DNA of 30,713 nucleotides from Nemertoderma westbladi (Eukaryota; Xenacoelomorpha; Nemertodermatida; Nemertodermatidae): positions 1 to 30,713 of the forward strand of contig JAUCBJ010005159.1 in NCBI GenBank assembly GCA_032718475.1. The letters are read 5' to 3'. The notes below the pieces were generated by a model. It was not told the origin of the DNA and did not search any database. It worked only from the letters and a program-made list of their open reading frames with translations. This document shows, piece by piece, positions 20,850 through 30,345 of this stretch. The position numbers and the translations under genes are program-made. Every line of letters begins with the position of its first letter. Within the stretch, counting starts at the first letter, position 1.

Positions 20850-21092
20850 CTGTGGTCACAATGTAGAAGTTGTCTAGATAAAATGAATTTCTAAGTGAGA
20901 TAATTACAGTTAGATTACTGCAAGAGGTAATATGCATAATATTCAGATATTATTTAATTCAGTACAAAAGTAGCTAATATCTAAATAAATCCAATTCATA
21001 TGGTGTTGCACAGCAGTCGCTTATATTTTTATTATAAAAGCATTTATTTTTTATTTTTTTAAATACTATTGCATCATTCAACCAGAACCTAC
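20850..21092 (-). other. Short intron between CUB exon copy 1 and the mucin-like exon
   Basis: This 243-base AT-rich intron starts GTAGGTTCTGG and ends in a CAG acceptor at 20850-20852. Parts of it resemble the sequence below the other CUB exon copy (about 10640-10807), showing that the duplication took in intron as well as exon. Confidence 0.65.
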
Positions 21093-21252
21093 CTGTATTT
21101 TCGTAGTCTATTGAGAATCCAGTGTTTGTAACACTCCAATCAGAATCAAATACAAGGTATAAGTTCCTGGTAGATGATATAATTTGAGTTGGTAGTGTAT
21201 TTCCAGATAAGTTCCTTATCAATGGGGCAAATTCATCAACACCATTGTATAC
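21093..21252 (-). CDS. CUB domain second-half exon (copy 1) of the CUB/mucin-like gene
   Basis: A 160-bp exon lies between an acceptor (TCTCTTATTAG before 21252) and a consensus donor (ACAG/GTAGGT after 21093). It encodes VYNGVDEFAPLIRNLSGN, LPTQIISSTRNLYLVFDSDW and GFSIDYENT, the C-terminal strands of a CUB domain, and is nearly identical to the exon at 10808-10967. Entry phase is 0 and exit phase 1, and the exit phase matches the start of the mucin-like exon (YENT then ESVGTSTSS). The first half of this CUB must be encoded upstream, beyond 21252; I did not find it in the remaining 9.4 kb, so it lies outside the window or is lost. Like its copy it has no cysteine. The FDSD motif keeps the acidic residue used by Ca-binding CUB domains. 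Confidence 0.75.
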
Positions 21253-21329
21253 CTAATAAGAGAAAAATGAGTTCACACAACATGAAACATATTATATTTA
21301 ACAGCACAACACATCATCATATACTTGGT

Positions 21330-21520
21330 GCAATGCTAACCAAAACAATAAACCACCTTGTTAAAAATTGATGATAATGAACAGGTTACAGGAGAGGCAG
21401 GCATTTGTAACCAGAACGGTAAACTATCTCGCTACCAATTGCCAATTGATGGAAAGGAGAAGGTTTCCCAAAGTCTTTTCTAACCAAAACAAGTGATGGA
21501 AAGGAACAGGTTATCGAGGT
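21330..21520. repeat. Degraded units related to the 68-bp repeat
   Basis: GCTAACCAAAACAATAAACC, GAACAGGTTACAGGAG, GTAACCAGAACGGTAAAC and TTTTCTAACCAAAACAAG recur with spacings near but not equal to 68, matching diverged copies of the array at 15250-15680. A single further word is present at 22360-22380, just before the piggyBac fragment. Confidence 0.6.
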
Positions 21521-21786
21521 AATTTTCTGTTAGTGGATTCAATCCGCTATGCGCTCCGATCACAAATGATACCAATACCCAATTTACCAATATTGGGCAG
21601 AAGAAACATCAGTCCTGTACGTGAGCTAACCAGCTCACTTACAGCAAACCCCAAGGGCCAATAGAGCCCAGTAAACCTACAAGTGGCATGATTCACAGGA
21701 GGACTTCACAGGGGCATGTGTATCAACACTGAGGCGTCATTGGTTCATTTTACCTTGTAGGTAGTTTACCTACCTTTAACCAGTAG

Positions 21787-22075
21787 GAGGTTCCACCTTG
21801 GTGTAGTGGTTGCATTGAATTCACATCTCCCAAAGGTCGTGGGTTCGATCCTCACATGGGCCCGGGCAGTTTTCGTTTCGGCACGAATGCTTTAAAGGGA
21901 CCAGCCAGGGCGCATCTCTGCCTTGAATCCTTGAGTGGTAGCTAAATGAGTACTAGAGTTTCCTCTGGGGAGTAAAGTTCTGGGGGGACCGCACTGGAAA
22001 TAAGTCGTCGGACATTGTGCGTAATCCCTGGCCTAGCAGCCGAAGAAAATTTACTTTTTACTTTACTTTGGTTAT
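21787..22075 (+). mobile_element. tRNA-derived SINE
   Basis: The head has a good A box (TTGGTGTAGTGGTT, about 21798) and a perfect B box (GGGTTCGATCC, about 21841-21851), spaced as in a tRNA and therefore a potential internal RNA polymerase III promoter. After the 75-base head comes a body of about 190 bases (GGGACCAGCCAGGGCGCATC onward) and an ACTTTTTACTTTACTTTGG-like end. The 5' end was placed where the tRNA-like acceptor begins and is uncertain by several bases. No target duplication was found by eye. Confidence 0.7.
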
Positions 22076-22379
22076 AGACTATACAGTACCCTGCGAGGAC
22101 AGCTCCGTTGGCTAATTTGCAGTAATATGCATCGTTTTCTACCACTGGCACAGTCACAGTATTATGGTTACTGGTGCATGCAGTCAGTATCAGTTATTAA
22201 GAACTAGCTAAACCCAATAAACTGTTAAATTGATATTCACGGTGGCTTCAGACAAATAACCACGCAAAAGAACCACCACGCTAGCTAGCGCGTAAGGAAA
22301 CTTATCAAACGAAACGAACAGATCAGCAGTAGGGAGTCTGAGCCAACTGGAACCCATCACTTTTCTAACAAAAACAATA

Positions 22380-22676
22380 ATGATCTCATTACAAATTGAG
22401 GTAATTATCGGCCTAATATTGCTAATGGGCATTGGAAAGAAACAAACAATCGCTTTCTATTGGAGTTGTGACTCTGTAATAGCCACTTCTTATTTTGGGC
22501 AATGCATGGGGCATGATCGGTTCACTTTTATTCTTCAGTTTTTAAGATTCTTAAACACTGACATTGGGACAAAAGCTGATAAACCATCTCCACTCACGGA
22601 TATTTTGGAAGAGTTTCGCAGAATTATTTCTATTTATATACCTGATATTGAATTATCCATTGATGAGTCACTATGA
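22380..22676 (+). pseudogene. piggyBac-like transposase fragment
   Basis: The frame encodes IGLILLMGIGKKQTIAFYWS, SVIATSYFGQCMGHDRFTFI and IPDIELSIDESL. This matches the N-terminal half of the piggyBac transposase core domain ('f.G.lilmGi.k.p.i..YWs.d....t..f...ms..RF..il..l.f.d' and 'y.p...lsiDEsl'). It ends at the first catalytic Asp motif (SIDES) with a TGA; a 10-base GAGTCACTAT duplication sits exactly at this break. The other catalytic residues and the Cys-rich C-terminus are absent. Upstream, the frame is open but unlike piggyBac and contains part of the 68-bp repeat unit. The 17-bp minisatellite begins about 60 bases after the break. Confidence 0.75.
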
Positions 22677-22734
22677 GTCACTATGATGAGGTTTTTTTAT
22701 AATTAGATTGCAGTCATCCTACATATATATTTTA

Positions 22735-23999
22735 ATAATTTTTAGAAATAGTATATTTTTAGAAATAGTATATTTTTAGAAATAGTATATTTTTAGAAAT
22801 AGTATATTTTTAGAAATAGTATATTTTTAGAAATAGTATATTTTTAGAAATAGTATATTTTTAGAAATAGTATATTAGTAGAAATAGTATATTTTTAGAA
22901 ATAGTATATTTTTAGAAATAGTATATTTTTAGAAATAGTATATTTTTAGAAATAGTATATTTTTAGAAATAGTATATTTTTAGAAATAGTATATTTTTAG
23001 AAATAGTATATTTTTAGAAATAGTATATTTTTAGAAATAGTATATTTTTAGAAATAGTATATTTTTAGAAATAGTATATTTTTAGAAATAGTATATTTTT
23101 AGAAATAGTATATTTTTAGAAATAGTATATTTTTAGAAATAGTATATTTTTAGAAATAGTATATTTTTAGAACTAGTATATTTTTAGAAATAGTATATTT
23201 TTAGAAATAGTATATTTTTAGAAATAGTATATTTTTAGAAATAGTATATTTTTAGAAATAGTATATTTTTAGAACTAGTATATTTTTAGAACTAGTATAT
23301 TTTTAGAAATAGTATATTATTAGAAATAGTATATTTTTAGAAATAGTATATTTTTAGAAATAGTATATTTTTAGAACTAGTATATTTTTAGAAATAGTAT
23401 ATTTTTAGAAATAGTATATTTTTAGAACTAGTATATTTTTAGAAATAATATATTTTTAGAAATAGTATATTATTAGAAATAGTATATTTTTAGAAATAGT
23501 ATATTTTTAGAAATAGTATATTTTTAGAAATAGTATATTTTTAGAACTAGTATATTTTTAGAAATAGTATATTTTTAGAACTAGTATATTTTTAGAAATA
23601 GTATATTTTTAGAACTAGTATATTTTTAGAAATAGTATATTATTAGAAATAGTATATTTTTAGAAATAGTATATTTTTAGAAATAGTATATTTTTAGAAC
23701 TAGTATATTTTTAGAAATAGTATAATTTTAGAAATAGTATATTATTAGAAATAGTATATTTTTAGAAATAGTATATTTTTAGAAATAGTATATTTTTAGA
23801 AATAGTATATTTTTAGAACTAGTATATTTTTAGAAATAGTATATTTTTAGAAATAGTATATTTTTAAAAATAGTATATTTTTAGAAATAGTATATTTTTA
23901 GAAATAGTATATTTTTAGAAATAGTATATTTTTAGAAATAGTATATTTTTAGAAATAGTATATTTTTAGAAATAGTATATTTTTAGAAATAGTATATTT
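22735..23999. repeat. 17-bp AT-rich minisatellite, about 74 units, with nested higher-order repeats
   Basis: The unit TTTTTAGAAATAGTATA (17 bases) repeats without a break from about 22735 to 23999. Most units are identical. Marker variants (AGAACTAG, and TATTATT in place of TATTTTT) are not scattered but recur in a pattern: the TATTATT variant lies near 23318, 23471, 23641 and 23743, spacings of 9, 10 and 6 units, and each is followed by three or four standard units and then AGAACTAG. This shows duplication of multi-unit blocks. It carries no coding frame. Confidence 0.95.
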
Positions 24000-24100
24000 A
24001 TATACAAATCAATAAATAAATAATTAGCAACCATTTCAAGGTTTATTTGTATACGATAATGATCCATATTATATAAATTAACTGTTTTTATACTTAAAAT

Positions 24101-25455
24101 ATGGCTTCCAATAATATTACTATAACTTCATTTAATTGTAATTCGATAAGGTTTCTGACATAGTACTGCTTCAGGAGCATATGCTTCCCAAGCAGGAACT
24201 TACCTTTTATCAACAATAGACGAACATTTTATATCACATGGTAAATCGTCCGTAGACCTCGCGGACGGATTTCACTCCGGTCATCTGTATGGGGGCCTAG
24301 CTGTTCTGATTAAGGAAAGTTTATCGACCACGGTTAAATTCATTGAATGTGATGATGACCGAATATATCCGTTTTATATTTGTCGAAGTAATGGTTCAAA
24401 ATTACTGGTTATGAACGTATATATACCGTACCAATACCTTGGTAAATTATAGTGCATTATAAATATGGCTCCAACAACAGACCGTTGCGTGATGGCGACT
24501 TTAATGCCAATCCAGGAAAATCCTTTTTCACGGAGCTTTCTGATTGGTGTCAGGGTGAGGGCCTATGCATTGCTGACTCTGTGAGGCTGCCATCTGACAG
24601 TTTTCTTTTGTAAGCACAGCACATGGGACTAAATCGTGGCTAGACCACATTATATGTTTCACTGGCTCCAATGCATTAATTAATTCGTAATATTTTTGTT
24701 AATTATGATTTGGTATAATAACTGACCATATGCCTCTAAGCTTTGTTTTTGATATTGAACCCGCCGTTCATCATAACAGTAGCTATTCTGCTGACTCTGT
24801 GCCAAAGTCAGGATCCCCAGTGTGGGACTCAGCTAGGCCCGAGGAGTTGAGTGCTTACGGTGATGCTGTACGTGCTGGTCTCAGTAAGCTAGTAGTGCCG
24901 GAAGAACTATATTGTACGGATACTAACTGAAATAAGCATCGTGAATGGTATATCTGCCTTTGGGGAAGATATTTCTAAAGTTTTACTGAACTCTGCTGAC
25001 ATATCAATTAATAGTAAACCAAATAATACAAATACCAAATTTAAGAATACTCCTGGTTGGAATGATGAGGTTAGATTAAAATATGAAGTCTCTAGGAAAG
25101 TAAAATAAGTAACATAGAGATAGATAAGTTACTTCAGGACATAAAGTATAGTAGAGATTTAGTTGTTAGTCCGGCAGAAGTAAGCTGTGCAATCTCTAAT
25201 CTAGTTGCTGGTAAATGCTGTGGACCAGATAACATTGGTGCGGAGCATTTTATTTACGGTGAATGTAAAATACTTGATGTATTTTTGGCAATAATATTCA
25301 GTGCAATTATGGTACATGGATTCATGACGATAATATTATTAAATGTGTATTGGTACCTATTATTAAAGATAAAAATGGTGCGCCTGATGATAAATCTAAC
25401 TACAGACCGATAGCCTTAGCTTCGATCTTTAGTAAGATTTTTGAGTATATAGTAC
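24101..25455 (+). pseudogene. APE-type (CR1/L2-like) LINE ORF2: endonuclease and start of reverse transcriptase
   Basis: A Met-led start at 24101 reads MASNNITITSFNCNSIR, the usual beginning of an APE endonuclease. After a deletion or frame change come DIVLLQEHMLPKQEL (catalytic Glu), HLYGGLAVLIKES, GDFNANPGKSF and WLDHIICF, then ITDHMPLSFVFDIEP (catalytic His). The linker PGWNDEVRLKYEVSR follows. The reverse transcriptase begins with SPAEVSCAISNLVAGKCCGP and reaches LVPIIKDKNGAPDDKSNYRP (motif 2), ending FSKIFEYI at about 25455. Several frameshifts and a small deletion near 25110 make it non-functional. The RT catalytic core is missing, cut where the antisense LINE begins. Confidence 0.75.
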
Positions 25456-25471
25456 TACTACTATACTACTA

Positions 25472-26920
25472 CTAGGTCGAGCGAACTCGGACAGTGGAAA
25501 TGAGATCCTTCCCGGCTTCCCGATTCTCCATAGTTGTCGCAATTTCGTTTCTCCCAAGTTCAGTATCCATTTCAAGTTGATCTATATATGTTATGGCAGG
25601 TCGTCCACGACTACGCTTTCCATGAGTTGGTTGCCAGAGAAGTAGATCTGGTATGACCTCGTCTTTACTTCGCCAGCAGTGCCCACTGAATCTTAATATG
25701 CGTTCACGGAGGGTGGTTGATACAGGTGGTATTGTACCATAAAGCTCGGCGTTTGTCATGTGTTGTCTCCAGCTGATGTTTAGGGCTGCCCTTAGTAGTC
25801 TTGTGTAGCAACCATCAATTCGTTGTTCAAGTGATTTAGTCAGTGTCCAGGTCTCACCCCCATATAAAAATACCCTTTCCACTGTGGCTCGAAAGAACTT
25901 AGTCTTCAGGTGCCTGGAGAGATCTGATTTCCAGATGGTATCCATTTTTGATAGAGCTACCCAAGCCTTTGCTTTCCTAACTTCTATGTCCTTTTTGCTA
26001 CTCTCTATCCATGATCCAAGGTACTGGAAGTCATCGACCTTCCTTAGTTGATTATTATCAATGGTTGTCAAGTTTCCATCAACATTAAAGGTCATGAATT
26101 CGGTCTTTGTAGAATTTATATGCAATCCAACCTCCTTAGCAGCCCTCTCCACTTTATTTAGTAGAAGCTGTGCATCTGCTAGGGTATTAGAGAGCAGGGC
26201 GCTGTCATCCGCAAAGTCGGTGTCTGTGACTGTAGTTGCCGGATATCTACTACTTCTGCGTTCTTGAAGTGTGAATCCCAGGTCTTCACCCTTTGTGGCC
26301 GTCCTCATTGCGTAATCCAGCACAATTACAAATAGTAATGGTGCTAATGTGTCACCTTGCAGTACGCCAGCCAGGATTGAGAAAAACTCAGTTTCACCAT
26401 CTGGTGAGAGTACCTGCGCTTCTGTGTCACAATATAACAATCCAATGCCAGCAACAATTACTTCTGGTTTTCCATAAGCTCTTAGGATTTCAAGCATTTT
26501 ACCTCTATGGATGGAGTCGAATGCCTTCTTGAAGTCCACAAAAGTCATGACAGCGGGGAGATTCTTTGACTTAATTCCTTCAATCAGTCTCCGTAGTGCA
26601 AGTATCTGAGCTATTGTTGATCTACTTGGTCGAAATCCGTTTTGGCTCTTAAGCAGTAGTTTCTCTATGTGAGGCCTAATCCTATATAGAATCATTTTAT
26701 TGTATATTTTGGCAGCTACCACAAGCAGACAGATCCCACGATAGTTTGTTGGTATGCCGAGGTCTCCTTTCTTGGGGAGAGGCTTTAGTTGACCTTTAGT
26801 CCAAATTGGTGGTGGCTTTTCCCCTTTTAACATCCGGTTGCAAACATTCAATAATGGTCTGTTTAGCCCATTCATGTGATTGAATTCATGAATGTCCCAT
26901 TCAGTGATTGATACTAAATT
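25472..26920 (-). pseudogene. RTE-like LINE, reverse transcriptase and C-terminal region (5'-truncated)
   Basis: A long intact minus frame (467 codons from ATG at 26875; similarity seems to extend to about 26920) encodes a full reverse transcriptase. LPKKGDLGIPTNYRGICLL and LKSQNGFRPSRSTIAQI lead to motif A (TFVDFKKAFDSIHRG), motif B (GVLQGDTLAPLLFVI) and motif C (TDFADDSALL). Then come DFQYLGSWIESSKKDIEVRK, the thumb-like LKTKFFRATVERVFLYGGE, RFSGHCWRSKDE and LLLWQPTHGKRSRGRP. The frame ends after VRVRST, close to a short (TAG)n-type tail at about 25449-25472. The endonuclease half is missing, which is typical 5' truncation. No stop or frameshift is seen over 1.4 kb, so this is one of the youngest insertions here. 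RTE-like is my best placement; a related clade is possible. Confidence 0.85.
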
Positions 26921-27020
26921 CCTATATACGATACAAAGCTGTCAAGAATCCAAAAGAGATGCTTCTCAATTCTGATACTAGTAGTAATAATACTGTTGTA
27001 CTTTTGTACATTTACATACA

Positions 27021-28780
27021 ATGTCTGAAATGCATCATTTAAATATAAGTACCAGCATGTCTCGTGTATGTGCTGATTGTCTTAAAGAAGAACCGTTAGA
27101 TTATTGGTGTAAGCCTAAGTCTGGGTGTGTACTACAACTAGTTGAAACCGTTTACTTTATACAAGCTGTGCTCTTCAAACGAGGGCAACTTTTAACTCCA
27201 AAAGCAAAGAGTATGTGTCTATGTGAGGGCAACGGCCCTATATGCTCCGAATTGGTTGCTGGTGGAAGGCCTATTGATCCCGGCCAGATTCCCATACCAG
27301 GTGGTGGAACCTTGCTGAGTGGGTATACGGATCCTGATTTGCAGGATAGTGTTGGTGAGAACATTACATTATCCCAGGGGCTGGGGGATGAATTAATTAC
27401 GGATGACTTTGGAACAGACCATCCTTTGGTGCACAGCAAACTTCTGTACTTAGTGCAGTTCTACACTAGCTCTCTCGACAAGCAGTCACTTATTTCTGTT
27501 GTCACAAACTTCTTTACACTCGATGAGAGCATAACAGCGAAAAAGTTGGTTTACGAAGGGGGTAAGAAATGCATGGCACCCGACTTTCCAACACCTGCAT
27601 GGGTGGGCAGAAAAACAAAGAAAAGTAAAGAAAAACAAACAGTCGCATACTACTGATATCTACCTACAATATCTTTTAGGAAAGCTGCTTTGTTGATGCA
27701 ACACTACGGCCGATTTTTTTTACTTTTAATCCCTTGCGCATTCCACCTGCGAGTCGAAAAGCGGTGGAGGATGCTGTCCAGGGTGAGGAAATAAGACAAC
27801 TTAGATAATCAATGATAACTCTGAAAGAATATGTAAGTCGCTTCGATGTTTTACTGACTAACAATGTAGTTAACCAAGATGAATTTCATGAATTCAAGTC
27901 TAAAGTTTCTGAGAAATTCTGAGACCTCACTAACTCGCTCTGCCCAACTGTCTCTGTTTCTGGTCATCAGGAAATGCCTCATGGAATCGCCGTGGTAACC
28001 GCGATTCAGTCTAGCCAGACATCTGTACCAGTAAATTCGTATGCTAATGCTGTGTCTTATGGTCGGCAATTACGTGTTCAATGTCACACTTGACAGTCCC
28101 GGGATGTGGAGCGTGGTGGTGTCTCTGGCGCCTCCTCGTTGAACCGACCATCCACCATCCCCTCACACTTGAATCATAATAACAGGTATGATTATCTGTC
28201 AAATGATGAATTGTCAATGGAGTCAGAGCGAGAACTGCAACTTCCGCATGATGATCAGTCATCATATCACTTAGAATGCAATGATCATGATACTCGACGC
28301 CAGAATGCAGTTCATGTTTCCGGGGTCTTTGATGATGATATTGGTCAGCCTTTCTCTCTGGTACAGAAGCGACATTGGCCTGTAACAGTTGTAACTGGCA
28401 ATATGGAAGGTTTGGAAGCTGTATCACCCGCACGATATCAGTTTAAGAAACTGATCTTTATTTCTCGTCTGAAACTGCAATCTACTGTAGAGGGCATTAA
28501 ACATTTTTACTGGATTTCCATCACCTGTTGGAAATCGATGTGTTTAAGAACCCTACCCAGAAACATTCCAACTACAATAGTTCATAGTCAAACCGCCTTC
28601 TGAGGAAGCGCATAATAAACTGCAGCTTGGCCAAAGGGTGTTCTCGTAAAACATTACTGGGGTAATATTGCTGGAAACAGAGGGGTTGCGAATTTTCGGA
28701 CAACTCTTCGATTTATCACTCCCAGTGTTTCAAAATTGTTTGGTCTTGGCAATAATTTGGAATATAGGTAGGTACCTAAG
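27021..28780 (+). pseudogene. LINE ORF1 remnant (CR1/L2-type)
   Basis: The first part, 27021-27656, is an intact 211-codon frame with a Cys-rich N-terminus (VCADCLKEEPLDYWC) and a domain ending VVTNFFTLDESITAKKLVY, resembling the 'FyteeEi..AK.lLy' motif of LINE ORF1 proteins. After a frame change near 27660, a second frame runs from about 27710 to 28600 with three stops (27807, about 27920 and about 28090). It carries a coiled-coil-like MITLKEYVSRFDVLL region and then KKLIFISRLKLQSTVEGIKH. In a shifted frame LEIDVFKNPTQKHSNYN follows, the ORF1 RNA-binding-type motif, and then PSEEAHNKLQLGQ. The last recognisable piece is HYWGNIAGNRGVANFRTT at about 28650. It lies downstream of the ORF2 at 24101, the wrong order for one element, so it comes from a separate insertion. 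Confidence 0.55.
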
Positions 28781-28789
28781 ATGCTATTC

Positions 28790-29190
28790 TACATGACAGG
28801 TCATAAAAATTTTATTTTTCGTTATTTAATATTAGTTAATACTAGTTAACAATAAAAAAAACTTGGTTGCGCTTTAAACCCTAAGGCTTTTACAGTTTTG
28901 AATCTAATCACATGAATGTATTTTTAAACGATAGATCAAAGATGGGGCAACATAACTATCAGGCGAAATTTTGTGAAAATGATTCTGCAATGCTAGGTGG
29001 TGCTGCAAATTTATGCTAATTTTTTAGGTTTGTTATAAATAGTATTAAATTTTATTAACAAAAAATTTCAAAAAGTTGTCTGATACTTGTATGCAGGGTG
29101 GCTATGTAGAGACATATTATTAATTATCAAAATAGGCTTAACAATTTACTTTCGAATATTACAGTGCCTACTAGTGCTATTATATGCATG
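28790..29190. other. AT-rich spacer, nothing recognised
   Basis: There are poly-A/T runs and no supported frame between the LINE ORF1 remnant and the BEL/Pao remnant. Confidence 0.3.
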
Positions 29191-29199
29191 GCTAGCACG

Positions 29200-30167
29200 T
29201 ATATGCAGGATACATTGCTTTGTTATATATCATGGGATGATCCTCTTCCAGTTGACATCTCTAATCGCTGGGCTGATTAGCTTGTATATTTGCCAAATGT
29301 AAATCGATTCTCCATTCCCCGATGGTTATTTGGTTCAAATATGTCTCCAAGTAAAAATATTCAACTCCATGTATTTAGTGATGCTTCAGAGGAAGGGTTT
29401 GGAGCTGTGGTGTATTTATGCTTTATACACAATTATGATAGCATCACAGTTTCTTTTATCATGTCAAAGTGCAGGGTAGCGCCTGTATGCTTCTTGAGTG
29501 TTCCTTGGAAGGAGCTTCAAGGGACAGTCATTGGATCACGGCTTGCCGAGTTTGTGAAGTTACAACTGAGGTTAATTATTGGAAGGTGTTTCTTTTGGAG
29601 TGATTTCACTACTGCCCTACGGTGGATCAAATCCAAAATATGTTGCTTTCAGACCTTTGTTGCATATAGAGTGGGGGAGATTTTAGAAACTACTACACTA
29701 CAGCAATGGTTGCATGTTTCTACTTCAGACAACCCTGCAGATCACTGTAGTTGTGGTCTTTTGCCATCACAGATTGACAATCAGCATATTTGGTTTCTGA
29801 GCACTCACTTCCTTCGTCTTTCTGAGAATGAGTGGCCAAACTCAGATATTGTAATTAAAGAACCTGACCCTACGGATAAGGTGTATGAAATGAAGAATGT
29901 ATTTACAGTTGTGAAAGATGTTGGTAATATTAATTTATTTATGGACAAAATATCCAAATACTAAAAATTATGGAAACTCCAACGTATGACTGCCTGGGTT
30001 CGACGATTCATTGAGAATTGCCATAGGAAAGATAAGTTTATATCATACTTATCTGTATCTGAGCTCAGGCTATCGTTATACTTCCTCATTAAGGTTGTCC
30101 AAAGGTACTATTATTCATCGGATATTAAAGCTCTTCCGAATAACAATCCATTGGACACAAACAGCTC
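29200..30167 (+). pseudogene. BEL/Pao LTR-retrotransposon pol fragment (RNase H region and following linker)
   Basis: The plus frame reads ISWDDPLPVDISNRWAD, a TAG, then IPRWLFGSN, then IQLHVFSDASEEGFGAVVYL (RNase H DAS motif), CRVAPVCFLSVPWKELQGTV, FFWSDFTTALRWIKS, FVAYRVGEI and TSDNPADHCSCGLLPSQ. That order ('fsDASe.a.gAv.Y', 'k.rvaP....ipr.EL.a', 'W.DS...l.Wi', 'fv..Rv.eI', 'NPAD..srG') is diagnostic of BEL/Pao pol. A TAA at 29962-29964 interrupts, but the same frame continues with LQRMTAWVRRFIENC and VSELRLSLYFLIKVVQ, the linker before the integrase. Usual key residues are changed (SRG to SCG, SDF for TDS). Similarity stops at about 30167, at the edge of the inverted-repeat element. No LTR was recognised around it. 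Confidence 0.8.
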
Positions 30168-30170
30168 TTT

Positions 30171-30345
30171 GTGGGGCGAGCCACGAAGTGAGTGAGCCTT
30201 AGCGTAGTGGTACCATTAATCAACCTGTCGTTCTGTCGTGTTCAATTTTAAACGTTAATAACTCGGCCAATCTTTGATGAAATCTATCCAAACTTGGTAC
30301 ACATGTTATTTGGCAAAAGTTTAGAAATTTTCCAAGTAGAATTTC
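30171..30345 (+). mobile_element. Second copy (left part) of the MITE-like inverted-repeat element
   Basis: GTGGGGCGAGCCACG, GAGCCTTAGCGTA and AAAAGTTTAGAAATT occur in the same order and spacing as at 19137-19315. The matching right end is not found by 30713, so the copy is truncated, longer than the window, or replaced. It abuts the break in the BEL/Pao fragment within a few bases. Confidence 0.65.
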
